Assembly: GCA_905221605.1 (NCBI GenBank)
Contig: CAJNDS010001458.1
Location: 124,001-188,000 of the forward strand
Direction: 5' to 3'
From: Symbiodinium natans
Taxonomy: Eukaryota > Sar > Dinophyceae > Suessiales > Symbiodiniaceae
DNA: 64,000 bases
Shown here in pieces: positions 1 through 12,062 of this stretch. How positions within the stretch are numbered: the stretch's first letter is position 1; the number at the start of each line of letters is the position of its first letter. A model generated the notes under the pieces. That model was given only the letters and a program-made list of their open reading frames with translations, had not been told where the DNA came from and ran no database searches. The position numbers were made by a program, and so were the translations under genes.

Positions 1-401
1 AGCCACTGCGATTGTCGGGCTGCCGGCCACAACGTCTCACCACAGTCACTAGACTCTCAGCCCGGTGCATCTGAACAGGATCCCTTCGGACACCAGCCAG
101 GCACCAGCCAAGAGTCTACTGGAAGTACGGCTAGCGGCGAATTCACGGAAACTCCTTCGGAACAGAGGAGCCGACGAACAGCACTGCTTCTGCAAGCAGA
201 TATAAGCAGATGGAACAAAAGGAACAGACGACCCTGAATGCATGTCTGCATCCACAAAGTCGTTTTGCTGAGCAGGTGATGCTGCACTTCAGTATCTGGC
301 CATATGGTAACATATAGTAACTATGCCATCGGATGCCATCCGAAGTTCAGGCCAGCTCTGATTGCCCGGCGTTACGGCCGCGGCACATCAATTTTCCATG
401 C

Positions 402-3400
402 TCAAGAAACTTGTGGGATTGGAGAAGGACACTGCCGGACCGAGTGGATATTCAGGAAATCTGGGCGATCCGCGGTATAGTTCTGCAAGGCGATTGCAAG
501 GCCTAACTTATGAAGGACCGCCGTGGCGATGGTTCGTGCTCTGAATTCCCTCAAGCAGAGGGACATAACTACGGATCTCCAGGGAAAAGTCCACGTTGGG
601 AAACACCGGCCAGACGCCGGCGTCGCAGCTGCGACCCCCCTCCACCCTCCGGGCGCTCGGACCGCGGCTCGCAAAGCCCCGCAAAGCGACTAACGCAGGA
701 CGCAGCACTCCATCTCATCAGCAAACCGTTGGTCACGCTGCTTGGCAAAGTCGTAGGTATCCTGGAACGGCGAGACGCACGGCTGAGAGGGCTTAGGCCC
801 CAAATCCCAAAGTTCTCTCAACACTCCGGTTCTAACCTCCCTAAAGTAGGTGACAAAATGCACTCGCGAAAGCAATTCTGCTGTGTCCTTGAAGAGTGGA
901 TGCGACGAACCGGAGAAGCTGAAATCGTTCACAAGGTAGGTCAGAAAGAGCTTCTCCGACGTGATCCTAGGTTTAGAGTTTACGGTTGAGGGAGGGGCTC
1001 AGGCGCTTCAAGGTGGAGGTTGGGTTTGTTCCCGAGCTCCCCCCCCGCCCCTTCAGAAGGCACCGTTCTCGTCAGAAAATGCCGAGGAGCATGATGGCCG
1101 ACCTCACCACGAACAGGTCCTCCGCATAACCCTCCTTGAGCGTCCCCTTAGCTCATCAGCTTCCGAGCCCAAGAAGAGGCTAGGAACCCAAGAACAAAGT
1201 CCGCAGGCAGCAGTGTGCTGACGATAACATGCGATGTTGCAGAGTATCGTGAACTTGGCAAGCCCCTGGCCTGGTCCAGAGCTTTTTGCATCGTGATCAG
1301 GTTGTAATGGTCCAGCGGGTGTACGACCGTGGCCAGGAAGAGCGCCTCTCCATCAATCCCTGGGAAGTCCGCCTGGTGCTTCCGGAAGAGGTACAAGAAG
1401 CGCGACCGCACGGGAAGCAGGAAGTTCACGAGGCGGCTGTGATCCTTCAACTACTCGCGATCGCCGCATCTACCACTGCAGAAACATGGTTCAGACTGCT
1501 ACAACAAAGATGCAGGACGAATTGCGATGCTTGCTTTTCCGTGACGTCCTTCAGCTTCTTGATGTCGGCATGCGGGGGGATGCCGTGAACCAAGCAGGAC
1601 GAGATCAAGGTTCGGAAGCATTCTGCGTCCACATTGCAAAAGCCCAGCCAGCTTCCAAGGTCACACCAGTTCGCAAAGGCATTCACGCCGTAGTAGTTGT
1701 ACAGGATGGTGCCAATGGAATACTTCCGAATGGTCGGGTCTGGACTCTCTGGGTTGGCAGCCCAGTTGCTGAAGGCATGCCTTAGGTTTTTTTTGCCCTG
1801 TGCAAGTACCTAGAGAAAATTACATGCGATGAATCGTAGATGTGCGAATGGTGTACACAACATTGTTCATACATTTGCTACACAGCTCCTTGCATTTGTT
1901 GCAGTACACCACTGCAGCTCTGAACCACTCCTACTTCTGAGGGCGGTGCGCGAGCGAAACAGGGGAGGCTCACAAGCACTCCTACTTCTGAGGGCGTTGC
2001 GTGAGCAAAATGCAAACAGGAGAGGCTCACGAGCACTCCTACTTCTGAGGGCGGTGCGCGAGCAAAATTGCAACAGGATAGTCAGAAAAGTATTCTGCAC
2101 ATGAGTGGGGCAGAGAGCGCAGCCGGACCTGCAAACCTGTCCCAATGTCGATTCCCCCCTGGGCAGATGTCAGAACATCCAGGCGCGACCCGAGAGCGAA
2201 CAGCGACACGTCACGGCTGGTCGAGTGCTGCGGTGGCGGCAGCCGGGTCCCAACCTGCCCTGCGCACCACCGCACGCGCGTTCTCGCGCTGCAGAGTGAT
2301 GCTCAAGGCCTGCAACAGTTTGACCTTCTCGGCCGCTGCAGTTTCGCCCGTGCGGGTGGCCAAGGCTTCCGCCAATGTCTCCCACGTCTGCATGGCAGCC
2401 GGGCCCCATCCCCCCCCGCAGGCCTCGGCAATAAGCGGCACAAACTGCAGGCCGACTGCGGCGCAAGCTTCCTGGGTTCGCTGGTAAACCCGTTTTCGGG
2501 TCTCATACTCCTCTGTGGCCCGCGAGCCTGAAGCAGCCGAAGCGGACAGTTCATGCTTGGTTCATCATCAATATGAAAGGAACGGCGTTAAACGACAAAT
2601 CTAGGTGTAAACTGCACGAGGTAACCCAGAAAGAGAAAGTCTGCTATCCGCTCAAGTTGCAGCATCGGGTGCACCAAGTAGCAGCATGCCATGTTGAGCA
2701 AGATGACTGCCTGGCTTTCTAGGAGGACTTGGCAACCCCATAAACCTGAAGCTCCCGAAATCTCCGAAACTTGCAAGCCTACGTAGCCTACGCCCTTTCA
2801 ACCCCTCATTCCCATATTCCCTCACCTCAGACTGAAAAAATCGAAGCATCAGCAGGGCCTCGTCTGCCCGGATGGCTGCCCCCCCATAGGTTGCCTGGGA
2901 TACCCAGGGGGATAGGGAATACATGAATCAACGAGTCTTACACGCACCACTACTTCCACCTGCTGCAACGAAGAACGCGAAGAACTGACTCAGGAACACA
3001 AACACAGAAACATTGGGTTCACGCTGCCCGCATGAGGACTTGGTCGGATCTGTCCGTCAAGTCCACCTCCGCCAACAGCTCGGCATGCTGCAAGCACTTG
3101 CCTTGCTGAGCGCACAGTACGCCCTGTGGCCCTATGGTGCTACGCTCCAGAAGGTATGGAGTGGTTTGGGATCGTGCCAGAGACTAATCGTTGAAGCACT
3201 GCTTTACGGCCAAACGAACTTTTTTCTGAGCCTTCTTGCCTTGCTGAGTGTAGTGTGGGACGTCCGGAATGGCAAAGCGAGCAACGGTCAGGCTGCCTGT
3301 CGTTTCCACCTCGCGCACGTAGATGGAAAGAGTGGTCTCCAAGAGAAGTTCTGCAGCCAAACTCCTGGCATTCTTGACGTGATGCGGCCAAACACCGAGG

Positions 3401-4372
3401 TCGTTGAAGACCCGCCTCAGCCCATAGCGCAGGATGCCCGGAGTGTCCTTGCCGCCGAAGATCATGCTGGCCCATGCGCCCAAGCCAATGAAGATGCGGC
3501 CCCATAGGAAGAACCAAAAGGTGAGGTGAACGTGGTCCATGTCCAAGAAGGGAGCAATGTCTTCCTCCAAACTCCCGTCGCCGTTGACTTGCGGCAAGAC
3601 ACCTGACGCGGCTGCGCGCCTCTTCTGCAACTTCCTGGGGGAGTCGGGATCCTTGGCATGTTCACCGTCCTTGTTTGCTGCAAGCAAGTCAGACAGATTC
3701 TCGATCTCCTCCTCTTGGGGTAGGCCAAGACTGCTGCGGGCTCGGAGCCCCTGCTCTGGGCGATGCTTGTTTGAGGGGCTGCCGGGCTCGGAGCGCCGGA
3801 GGCGTCGGCGCATGACGGCCTTCCAGCAGCAGACGGCGTCCCAGGTGTACCAAACGAGGAACACGAACCAGGGACGCATCGCCCAGACGATGGAAAGCCG
3901 CCACCACTCGACGAGCATGAAGGCGAAGACGTTGAGGAGGTAGAAGCACAGAAGGGCAACCTTTTCTAAATTATCTTTGGAAAGTCCGGGGGTTTTTTGT
4001 CAAGCAGATGTTCGAGCAGACAGGCACTTCCGAAAGAGCAACACACGTGTTCAACGACCGACTAGGAGCATGCTCAGAGCGGATGTCCTTCACCAGGTGC
4101 TTCCAACATTGTTCCAGAACTTCCACGATCTCGGACACCGACACCTGATGAAGGTGTCGCATGAAGGAGTAGGCGGCGGCGTCGCGGTTGCGGGCTTGCT
4201 CAACACGAAGTTTGACGTTGCCACCTTCATGGCCCAGATCGTTTGCCTTGTCACGCAGGATCGCGTGGCTCCCTCGAGCCAGCGCCTCCATCTTAAGAAG
4301 GGGAACAAAGTTAACCCTGCCCTTTTCCCAACGTTCTTTGGACACAGATCTGAACATGTCTGAACATTCCAC
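402..4372 (-). CDS. Unrecognised multi-pass membrane protein, gene copy A
   Basis: Many-exon minus-strand gene; the family is not recognised. In gene order: a first exon near 4372-4024 (soluble, ending ...CVALSE before a GTGCCT donor); a large exon 3208-3960 with hydrophobic segments (FAFMLVEWWRLSIVWAM, then FVFLVWYTWDAVCCW, then LTFWFFLWGRIFIGL) around a charged Ser/Arg/Glu-rich linker; short exons near 3030-3090 and 2830-2900; a hydrophobic exon near 2700 (AVILLNMACCYLV); an exon near 1450-1800 (KYSIGTILYNYYGVNAFANW); an exon near 1280-1440 (RLVNFLLPVRSRFLYLFRKH); and C-terminal exons near 1090-1140, 850-960 and 690-800. The last exon ends at the stop at 402-404. A LINE sits in an intron. 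Exon borders are approximate and the start codon is uncertain. A membrane channel or transporter role is possible but not shown. Confidence 0.6.
1927..2075 (-). repeat. About 60-bp tandem repeats in the LINE 3' tail
   Basis: Three units, each containing CTCCTACTTCTGAGGGCG followed by a T/GTGCG(C/T)GAGC block and GAGGCTCAC. They lie between the LINE stop codon and its 3' end, so they look like a repeated 3' UTR element. Confidence 0.75.
2211..2548 (-). pseudogene. LINE polyprotein C-terminal fragment
   Basis: An open minus-strand frame runs from the truncated 5' edge to a stop at 2211-2213. It reads through EEYETRKRVYQRTQEACAAV, then GLQFVPLIAEACGGGW, and ends ...RRAGWDPAAATAALDQP. No reverse-transcriptase or endonuclease motif is left, so it is a dead 5'-truncated copy. 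The pattern of 'QR..E.C...G..F.P...EA.GGGW' followed by an '...RENARAV.RR' tail resembles the last part of LINE ORF2-type proteins common in dinoflagellate genomes (recalled, not searched). Confidence 0.6.
3208..3960 (-). other. Large exon of membrane-protein gene, copy A
   Basis: About 251 codons between a ...AAAAG acceptor and a GTAAAG donor. It encodes two hydrophobic N-terminal segments, a charged low-complexity linker (QEEEIENLSDLLAANKDGEH), a third hydrophobic segment ending GAWASMIFGG, and a soluble stretch (HVKNARSLAAELLLETTLSI). Confidence 0.65.
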
Positions 4373-4894
4373 GCGATGGGGAGTGCCCTAAGACCCCTGC
4401 CTGCTTGGCTTCTGCACCGTTGGTCATAGCTCTGAGGATACTGAGCGACTGCGGAGGCAGGCCAACGTGAACCGAAAAAATGCTGCGGAGCCACCCGAGC
4501 AAGTCCGAGAGGCGCGCAAGGCACTCACAGCTTTGAGGGGCACGCGCTAAGCCACTGCGATTGTCGGGCTGCCGGCCACAACGTCTCGCCACAGGCACTA
4601 GACTCTCGGTGCATCTGAACAGGAGCTAGCGGCGAATTCACGGAAACTCCTTCAGAACACAGGAGCCGACGAACAGCTCTGCTTCTAAGCAGATATAAGC
4701 AGATGGAACAAAAGGAACAGACGACCCTGAATGCATGTCTGCATCCACAAAGTCGTTTTGCTGAGCAGGTGATGCTGCACTTCAGTATCTGGCCATATTG
4801 TAACATATAGTAACTATGCCATCGGATGCCATCCGAAGTTCAGGCCAGCTACGATTGCCCGGCATTGCGGCCGCGGCACATCAATTTTCCATGC

Positions 4895-7800
4895 TCAAAA
4901 AACTTGTGGGATTGGAGAAGGACACTGCCGGACCGAGTGGATATTCAGGAAATCTGGGCGATCCGCGGTATAGTTCTGCAAGGCGATTGCAAGGCCTAAC
5001 TTATGAAGGACCGCTGTGGCGATGGTTCGTGCTCTGAATTCCCTCAAGCAGAGGGACATAACTACGGATCTCCAGGGAAAAGTCCACGTTGGGAAACACC
5101 GGCCAGACGCCGGCGTCGCAGCTGCGACCCCCCTCCACCCTCCGGGCGCTCGGACCGCGGCTCGCAAAGCCCCGCAAAGCGACTAACGCAGGACGCAGCA
5201 CTCCATCTCATCAGCAAACCGTTGGTCACGCTGCTTGGCAAAGTCGTAGGTATCCTGGAACGGCGAGACGCACGGCTGAGAGGGCTTAGGGCCCCAAATC
5301 CCAAAGTTCTCTCAACACTCCGGTTCTAACCTCCCTGAAGTAGGGTGACAAAATGCACTCGCGAAAGCAATTCTGCTGTGTCCTTGAAGAGTGGATGCGA
5401 CGAACCGGAGAAGCTGAAATCGTTCACAAGGTAGGTCAGAAAGAGCTTCTCCGACGTGATCCTAGGTTTAGAGTTTACGGTTGAGGGAGGGGCTCAGGCG
5501 CTTCAAGGTGGAGGTTGGGTTTGTTCCCGAGCTCCCCCCCCGCCCCTTCAGAAGGCACCGTTCTCGTCAGAAAATGCCGAGGAGCATGATGGCCGACCTC
5601 ACCACGAACAGGTCCTCCGCATAACCCTCCTTGAGCGTCCCCTTAGCTCATCAGCTTCCGAGCCCAAGAAGAGGCTAGGAACCCAAGAACAAAGTCCGCA
5701 GGCAGCAGTGTGCTGACGATAACATGCGATGTTGCAGAGTATCGTGAACTTGGCAAGCCCCTGGCCTGGTCCAGAGCTTTTTGCATCGTGATCAGGTTGT
5801 AATGGTCCAGCGGGTGTACGACCGTGGCCAGGAAGAGCGCCTCTCCATCAATCCCTGGGAAGTCCGCCTGGTGCTTCCGGAAGAGGTACAAGAAGCGCGA
5901 CCGCACGGGAAGCAGGAAGTTCACGAGGCGGCTGTGATCCTTCAACTACTCGCGATCGCCGCATCTACCACTGCAGAAACATGCTGGTTCAGACTGCTAC
6001 AACAAAGATGCAGGACGAATTGCGATGCTTGCTTTTCCGTGACGTCCTTCAGCTTCTTGATGTCGGCATGCGGGGGGATGCCGTGAACCAAGCAGGACGA
6101 GATCAAGGTTCGGAAGCGTTCTGCGTCCACCTTGCAAAAGCCCAGCCAGCTTCCAAGGTCACACCAGTTCGCAAAGGCATTCACGCCGTAGTAGTTGTAC
6201 AGGATGGTGCCAATGGAATACTTCCGAATGGTCGGGTCTGGACTCTCTGGGTCGGCAGCCCAGTTGCTGAAGGCATGCCTTAGGTTTTTTTTGCCCTGTG
6301 CAAGTACCTAGAGAAAATTACATGCGATGAATCGTAGATGTGCGAATGGTGTACACAACATTGTTCATGCTTGGTTCATCATCAATATGAAAGGAACGGC
6401 GTTAAACGACAAATCTAGGTGTAAACTGCACGAGGTAACCCAGAAAGAGAAAGTCTGCTATCCGCTCAAGTTGCAGCATCGGGTGCACCAAGTAGCAGCA
6501 TGCCATGTTGAGCAAGATGACTGCCTGGCTTTCTAGGAGGACTTGGCAACCCCATAAACCTGAAGCTCCCGAAATCTCCGAAACTTGCAAGCCTACGTAG
6601 CCTACGCCCTTTCAACCCCTCATTCCCATATTCCCTCACCTCAGACTGAAAAAATCGAAGCATCAGCAGGGCCTCGTCTGCCCGGATGGCTGCCCCCCCA
6701 TAGGTTGCCTGGGATACCCAGGGGGATAGGGAATACATGAATCAACGAGTCTTACACGCACCACTACTTCCACCTGCTGCAACGAAGAACGCGAAGAACT
6801 GACTCAGGAACACAAACACAGAAACATTGGGTTCACGCTGCCCGCATGAGGACTTGGTCGGATCTGTCCGTCAAGTCCACCTCCGCCAACAGCTCGGCAT
6901 GCTGCAAGCACTTGCCTTGCTGAGCGCACAGTACGCCCTGTGGCCCTATGGTGCTACGCTCCAGAAGGTATGGAGTGGTTTGGGATCGTGCCAGAGACTA
7001 ATCGTTGAAGCACTGCTTTACGGCCAAACGAACTTTTTTCTGAGCCTTCTTGCCTTGCTGAGTGTAGTGTGGGACGTCCGGAATGGCAAAGCGAGCAACG
7101 GTCAGGCTGCCTGTCGTTTCCACCTCGCGCACGTAGATGGAAAGAGTGGTCTCCAAGAGAAGTTCTGCAGCCAAACTCCTGGCATTCTTGACGTGATGCG
7201 GCCAAACACCGAGGTCGTTGAAGACCCGCCTCAGCCCATAGCGCAGGATGCCCGGAGTGTCCTTGCCGCCGAAGATCATGCTGGCCCATGCGCCCAAGCC
7301 AATGAAGATGCGGCCCCATAGGAAGAACCAAAAGGTGAGGTGAACGTGGTCCATGTCCAAGAAGGGAGCAATGTCTTCCTCCAAACTCCCGTCGCCGTTG
7401 ACTTGCGGCAAGACACCTGACGCGGCTGCGCGCCTCTTCTGCAACTTCCTGGGGGAGTCGGGATCCTTGGCATGTTCACCGTCCTTGTTTGCTGCAAGCA
7501 AGTCAGACAGATTCTCGATCTCCTCCTCTTGGGGTAGGCCAAGACTGCTGCGGGCTCGGAGCCCCTGCTCTGGGCGATGCTTGTTTGAGGGGCTGCCGGG
7601 CTCGGAGCGCCGGAGGCGTCGGCGCATGACGGCCTTCCAGCAGCAGACGGCGTCCCAGGTGTACCAAACGAGGAACACGAACCAGGGACGCATCGCCCAG
7701 ACGATGGAAAGCCGCCACCACTCGACGAGCATGAAGGCGAAGACGTTGAGGAGGTAGAAGCACAGAAGGGCAACCTTTTCTAAATTATCTTTGGAAAGTC

Positions 7801-8186
7801 CGGGGGTTTTTTGTCAAGCAGATGTTCGAGCAGACAGGCACTTCCGAAAGAGCAACACACGTGTTCAACGACCGACTAGGAGCATGCTCAGAGCGGATGT
7901 CCTTCACCAGGTGCTTCCAACATTGTTCCAGAACTTCCACGATCTCGGACACCGACACCTGATGAAGGTGTCGCATGAAGGAGTAGGCGGCGGCGTCGCG
8001 GTTGCGGGCTTGCTCAACACGAAGTTTGACGTTGCCACCTTCATGGCCCAGATCGTTTGCCTTGTCACGCAGGATCGCGTGGCTCCCTCGAGCCAGCGCC
8101 TCCATCTTAAGAAGGGGAACAAAGTTAACCCTGCCCTTTTCCCAACGTTCTTTGGACACAGATCTGAACATGTCTGAACATTCCAC
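4895..8186 (-). CDS. Unrecognised multi-pass membrane protein, gene copy B
   Basis: Same exon series as copy A, in the same order and frame. The first recognisable exon is near 8186-7838, separated by a roughly 64-bp intron from the large exon 7022-7774. The following exons lie near 6840-6905, 6640-6715, 6420-6535, 5940-6295, 5775-5935, 5580-5640 and 5100-5450, and the stop is at 4895-4897. The large exon matches copy A at protein level. A 3-bp difference near 5984 adds one Gln beside an exon end (LNQHVS instead of LNHVS). No LINE is present, so the intron near 6370 shows the empty target site. Function unknown. Confidence 0.6.
7022..7774 (-). other. Large exon of membrane-protein gene, copy B
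   Basis: Same boundaries and same predicted protein as the copy A exon at 3208-3960. Confidence 0.65.
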
Positions 8187-8710
8187 GCGATGGGGAGTGC
8201 CCTAAGACCCCTGCCTGCTTGGCTTCTGCACCGTTGGTCATAGCTCTGAGGATACTGAGCGACTGCGGAGGCAGGCCAACGTGAACCGAAAAAATGCTGC
8301 GGAGCCACCCGAGCAAGTCCGAGAGGCGCGCAAGGCACTCACAGCTTTGAGGGGCACGCGCTAAGCCACTGCGATTGTCGGGCTGCCGGCCACAACGTCT
8401 CGCCACAGGCACTAGACTCTCGGTGCATCTGAACAGGAGCTAGCGGCGAATTCACGGAAACTCCTTCGGAACAGAGGAGCCGACGAACAGCACTGCTTCT
8501 GCAAGCAGATATAAGCAGATGGAACAAAAGGAACAGACGACCCTGAATGCATGTCTGCATCCACAAAGTCGTTTTGCTGAGCAGGTGATGCTGCACTTCA
8601 GTATCTGGCCATATTGTAACATATAGTAACTATGCCATCGGATGCCATCCGAAGTTCAGGCCAGCTCTGATTGCCCGGCGTTACGGCCGCGGCACATCAA
8701 TTTTCCATGC

Positions 8711-11700
8711 TCAAAAAACTTGTGGGATTGGAGAAGGACACTGCCGGACCGAGTGGATATTCAGGAAATCTGGGCGATCCGCGGTATAGTTCTGCAAGGC
8801 GATTGCAAGGCCTAACTTATGAAGGACCGCTGTGGCGATGGTTCGTGCTCTGAATTCCCTCAAGCAGAGGGACATAACTACGGATCTCCAGGGAAAAGTC
8901 CACGTTGGGAAACACCGGCCAGACGCCGGCGTCGCAGCTGCGACCCCCCTCCACCCTCCGGGCGCTCGGACCGCGGCTCGCAAAGCCCCGCAAAGCGACT
9001 AACGCAGGACGCAGCACTCCATCTCATCAGCAAACCGTTGGTCACGCTGCTTGGCAAAGTCGTAGGTATCCTGGAACGGCGAGACGCACGGCTGAGAGGG
9101 CTTAGGGCCCCAAATCCCAAAGTTCTCTCAACACTCCGGTTCTAACCTCCCTGAAGTAGGGTGACAAAATGCACTCGCGAAAGCAATTCTGCTGTGTCCT
9201 TGAAGAGTGGATGCGACGAACCGGAGAAGCTGAAATCGTTCACAAGGTAGGTCAGAAAGAGCTTCTCCGACGTGATCCTAGGTTTAGAGTTTACGGTTGA
9301 GGGAGGGGCTCAGGCGCTTCAAGGTGGAGGTTGGGTTTGTTCCCGAGCTCCCCCCCCGCCCCTTCAGAAGGCACCGTTCTCGTCAGAAAATGCCGAGGAG
9401 CATGATGGCCGACCTCACCACGAACAGGTCCTCCGCATAACCCTCCTTGAGCGTCCCCTTAGCTCATCAGCTTCCGAGCCCAAGAAGAGGCTAGGAACCC
9501 AAGAACAAAGTCCGCAGGCAGCAGTGTACAGACGATAACATGCGATGTTGCAGAGTATCGTGAACTTGGCAAGCCCCTGGCCTGGTCCAGAGCTTTTTGC
9601 ATCGTGATCAGGTTGTAATGGTCCAGCGGGTGTACGACCGTGGCCAGGAAGAGCGCCTCTCCATCAATCCCTGGGAAGTCCGCCTGGTGCTTCCGGAAGA
9701 GGTACAAGAAGCGCGACCGCACGGGAAGCAGGAAGTTCACGAGGCGGCTGTGATCCTTCAACTACTCGCGGTCGCCGCATCTACCACTGCAGAAACATGG
9801 TTCAGACTGCTACAACAAAGATGCAGGACGAATTGCGATGCTTGCTTTTCCGTGACGTCCTTCAGCTTCTTGATGTCGGCATGCGGGGGGATGCCGTGAA
9901 CCAAGCAGGACGAGATCAAGGTTCGGAAGCATTCTGCGTCCACGTTGCAAAAGCCCAGCCAGCTTCCAAGGTCACACCAGTTCGCAAAGGCATTCACGCC
10001 GTAGTAGTTGTACAGGATGGTGCCAATGGAATACTTCCGAATGGTCGGGTCTGGACTCTCTGGGTTGGCAGCCCAGTTGCTGAAGGCATGCCTTACCAGT
10101 ACTTGTAGCTTCTTGCCCTGTGCAAATACCCTGAGAACATTGCATGCGATGAATCGTAGATGTGCGAATGGTGTACACAACATTGTTCATGCTTTGTTCA
10201 TCATCGATACGAAAGGAACGGCGTTCAACGACAAATCTAGATGTAAACTGCACGAGGTAACCCAGAAAGAGAAAGTCTGCTATCCGCTCAAGTTGCAGCA
10301 TCGGGTGCACCAAGTAGCAGCATGCCATGTTGAGCAAGATGACTGCCTGGCTTTCTAGGAGGACTTGGCAACCCCATAAACCTGAAGCTCCCGAAATCTC
10401 CGAAACTTGCAAGGCTACGTAGCCTACGCCCTTTCAACCCCTCATTCCCATATTCCCTCACCTCAGACTGAAAAAATCGACGAAGCATCAGCAGGGCCTC
10501 GTCTGCCCGGATGGCTGCCCCCCCATAGGTTGCCTGGGATACCCAGGAGGATAGGGAATACATGAATCAACGAGTCTTACACGCACCACTACTTCCACCT
10601 GCTGCAACGAAGAACGCGAAGAACTGACTCAGGAACACACACAGAAACATTGGGTTCACGCTGCCCGCATGAGGACTTGGTCGGATCTGTCCGTCAAGTC
10701 CACCTCCGCCAACAGCTCGGCATGCTGCAAGCACTTGCCTTGCTGAGCGCACAGTACGCCCTGTGGCCCTATGGTGCTACGCTCCAGAAGGTATGGAGTG
10801 GTTTGGGATCGTGCCAGAGACTAATCGTTGAAGCACTGCTTTACGGCCAAACGAACTTTTTTCTGAGCCTTCTTGCCTTGCTGAGTGTAGTGTGGGACGT
10901 CCGGAATGGCAAAGCGAGCAACGGTCAGGCTGCCTGTCGTTTCCACCTCGCGCACGTAGATGGAAAGAGTGGTCTCCAAGAGAAGTTCTGCAGCCAAACT
11001 CCTGGCATTCTTGACGTGATGCGGCCAAACACCGAGGTCGTTGAAGACCCGCCTCAGCCCATAGCGCAGGATGCCCGGAGTGTCCTTGCCGCCGAAGATC
11101 ATGCTGGCCCATGCGCCCAAGCCAATGAAGATGCGGCCCCATAGGAAGAACCAAAAGGTGAGGTGAACGTGGTCCATGTCCAAGAAGGGAGCAATGTCTT
11201 CCTCCAAACTCCCGTCGCCGTTGACTTGCGGCAAGACACCTGACGCGGCTGCGCGCCTCTCCTGCAACTTCCTGGGGGAGTCGGGATCCTTGGCATGTTC
11301 ACCGTCCTTGTTTGCTGCAAGCAAGTCAGACAGATTCTCGATCTCCTCCTCTTGGGGTAGGCCAAGACTGCTGCGGGCTCGGAGCCCCTGCTCTGGGCGA
11401 TGCTTGTTTGAGGGGCTGCCGGGCTCGGAGCGCCGGAGGCGTCGGCGCATGACGGCCTTCCAGCAGCAGACGGCGTCCCAGGTGTACCAAACGAGGAACA
11501 CGAACCAGGGACGCATCGCCCAGACGATGGAAAGCCGCCACCACTCGACGAGCATGAAGGCGAAGACGTTGAGGAGGTAGAAGCACAGAAGGGCAACCTT
11601 TTGAATGTCTATTAGAAAAACCGCGGTTTTTGTCAATCAGATGTTCCAGCAGACATGCACTTCCGAAAGAGCAACACACGTGTCCAACGACCGACTAGGA

Positions 11701-12062
11701 GCATGCTCAGAGCGGATGTCCCTCACCAGGTGCTTCCAACATTGCTCCAGAACTTCCACGATCTCGGACACCGACACCTGAATGAGATGAAGGAGTCGCA
11801 TGAAGTTGTACTGAGGCCGGTTCACTGCGGCATGGAGGTGCTTTGCATTCACCCAAGCTTCCCGTCCGTCTGGGAAGCCGATGAAGACAGTGGAGTCGCG
11901 GTTGCGGACTTGCTCAACACGGACTTTGACGTTGCCACCTTCATAGCCCAGATCGTGTGCCTTGTCACCCCGCAGGATCGCGTGGCTCCCTCGAGCCAGC
12001 GCCTCGACTTTAAGAAGGGGAACAAAGCTTTTCCCAACGTTCTTGGACACGGATATGAACAC
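8711..12062 (-). CDS. Unrecognised multi-pass membrane protein, gene copy C
   Basis: Best copy for reading exon structure. Likely exons, 5' to 3': 12062-11661 (about 134 codons, including a segment GFPDGREAWVNAKHLHAAV absent from A and B), large exon 11597-10845 (donor GTAAAG), 10724-10660, 10533-10462, near 10346-10250, 10129-9790, near 9745-9590, near 9440-9395, near 9290-9130, near 9100-9005, and a last exon ending at the stop 8711-8713. The large exon differs from A and B by one Lys-to-Glu change in the charged linker. Three or more membrane segments are visible. The extra first-exon codons stay open, so C may be the fuller form and A/B may carry an in-frame deletion. Splicing is inferred from frame continuity only. 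Confidence 0.6.
10845..11597 (-). other. Large exon of membrane-protein gene, copy C
   Basis: Counterpart of the large exons in A and B. One visible amino-acid change (RKLQERR instead of RKLQKRR). The upstream intron sequence (11598-11660) differs clearly from A and B although the exons match, as expected for an intron. Confidence 0.65.

Larger units (their letters stand above)
1871..2554 (-). mobile_element. 5'-truncated LINE (non-LTR retrotransposon) insertion
   Basis: Copies B and C read ...GTGTACACAACATTGTTCAT directly into GCTTGG/GCTTTG, whereas copy A has 684 bp between two GTTCAT copies (1865-1870 and 2549-2554), giving a 6-bp target-site duplication. The insert encodes, on the minus strand, the C-terminal end of a LINE-like polyprotein followed by an untranslated tail with about 60-bp tandem repeats. 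The 3' end lies at 1871 and shows no poly-A tail. 5' truncation and a target duplication are typical of target-primed reverse transcription. The family call rests on similarity I recall to C-termini of dinoflagellate LINE-like proteins. Confidence 0.7.
1..4549. repeat. Tandem gene unit, copy A
   Basis: First of three head-to-tail copies of one unit. The opening AGCCACTGCGATTGTCGGGC recurs at 4550 and 8364. Copy A is longer than copy B (3814 bp) because it carries a 684-bp LINE insertion at 1871-2554 and an extra stretch near 60-130. Outside these it is almost identical to copy B. Confidence 0.95.
4550..8363. repeat. Tandem gene unit, copy B
   Basis: Second copy, 3814 bp, without the LINE. 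Its large exon (7022-7774) encodes the same protein sequence as copy A, so A and B are the most recent duplicates or have been homogenised by gene conversion. Confidence 0.95.

Noticed and set aside
3013-3507. 164-codon plus-strand frame repeated in the three units (also 6827 and 10650)
   Set aside because: Lies antisense to the large membrane-protein exon and short downstream exons, whose minus frame has hydrophobic segments and splice-site support.
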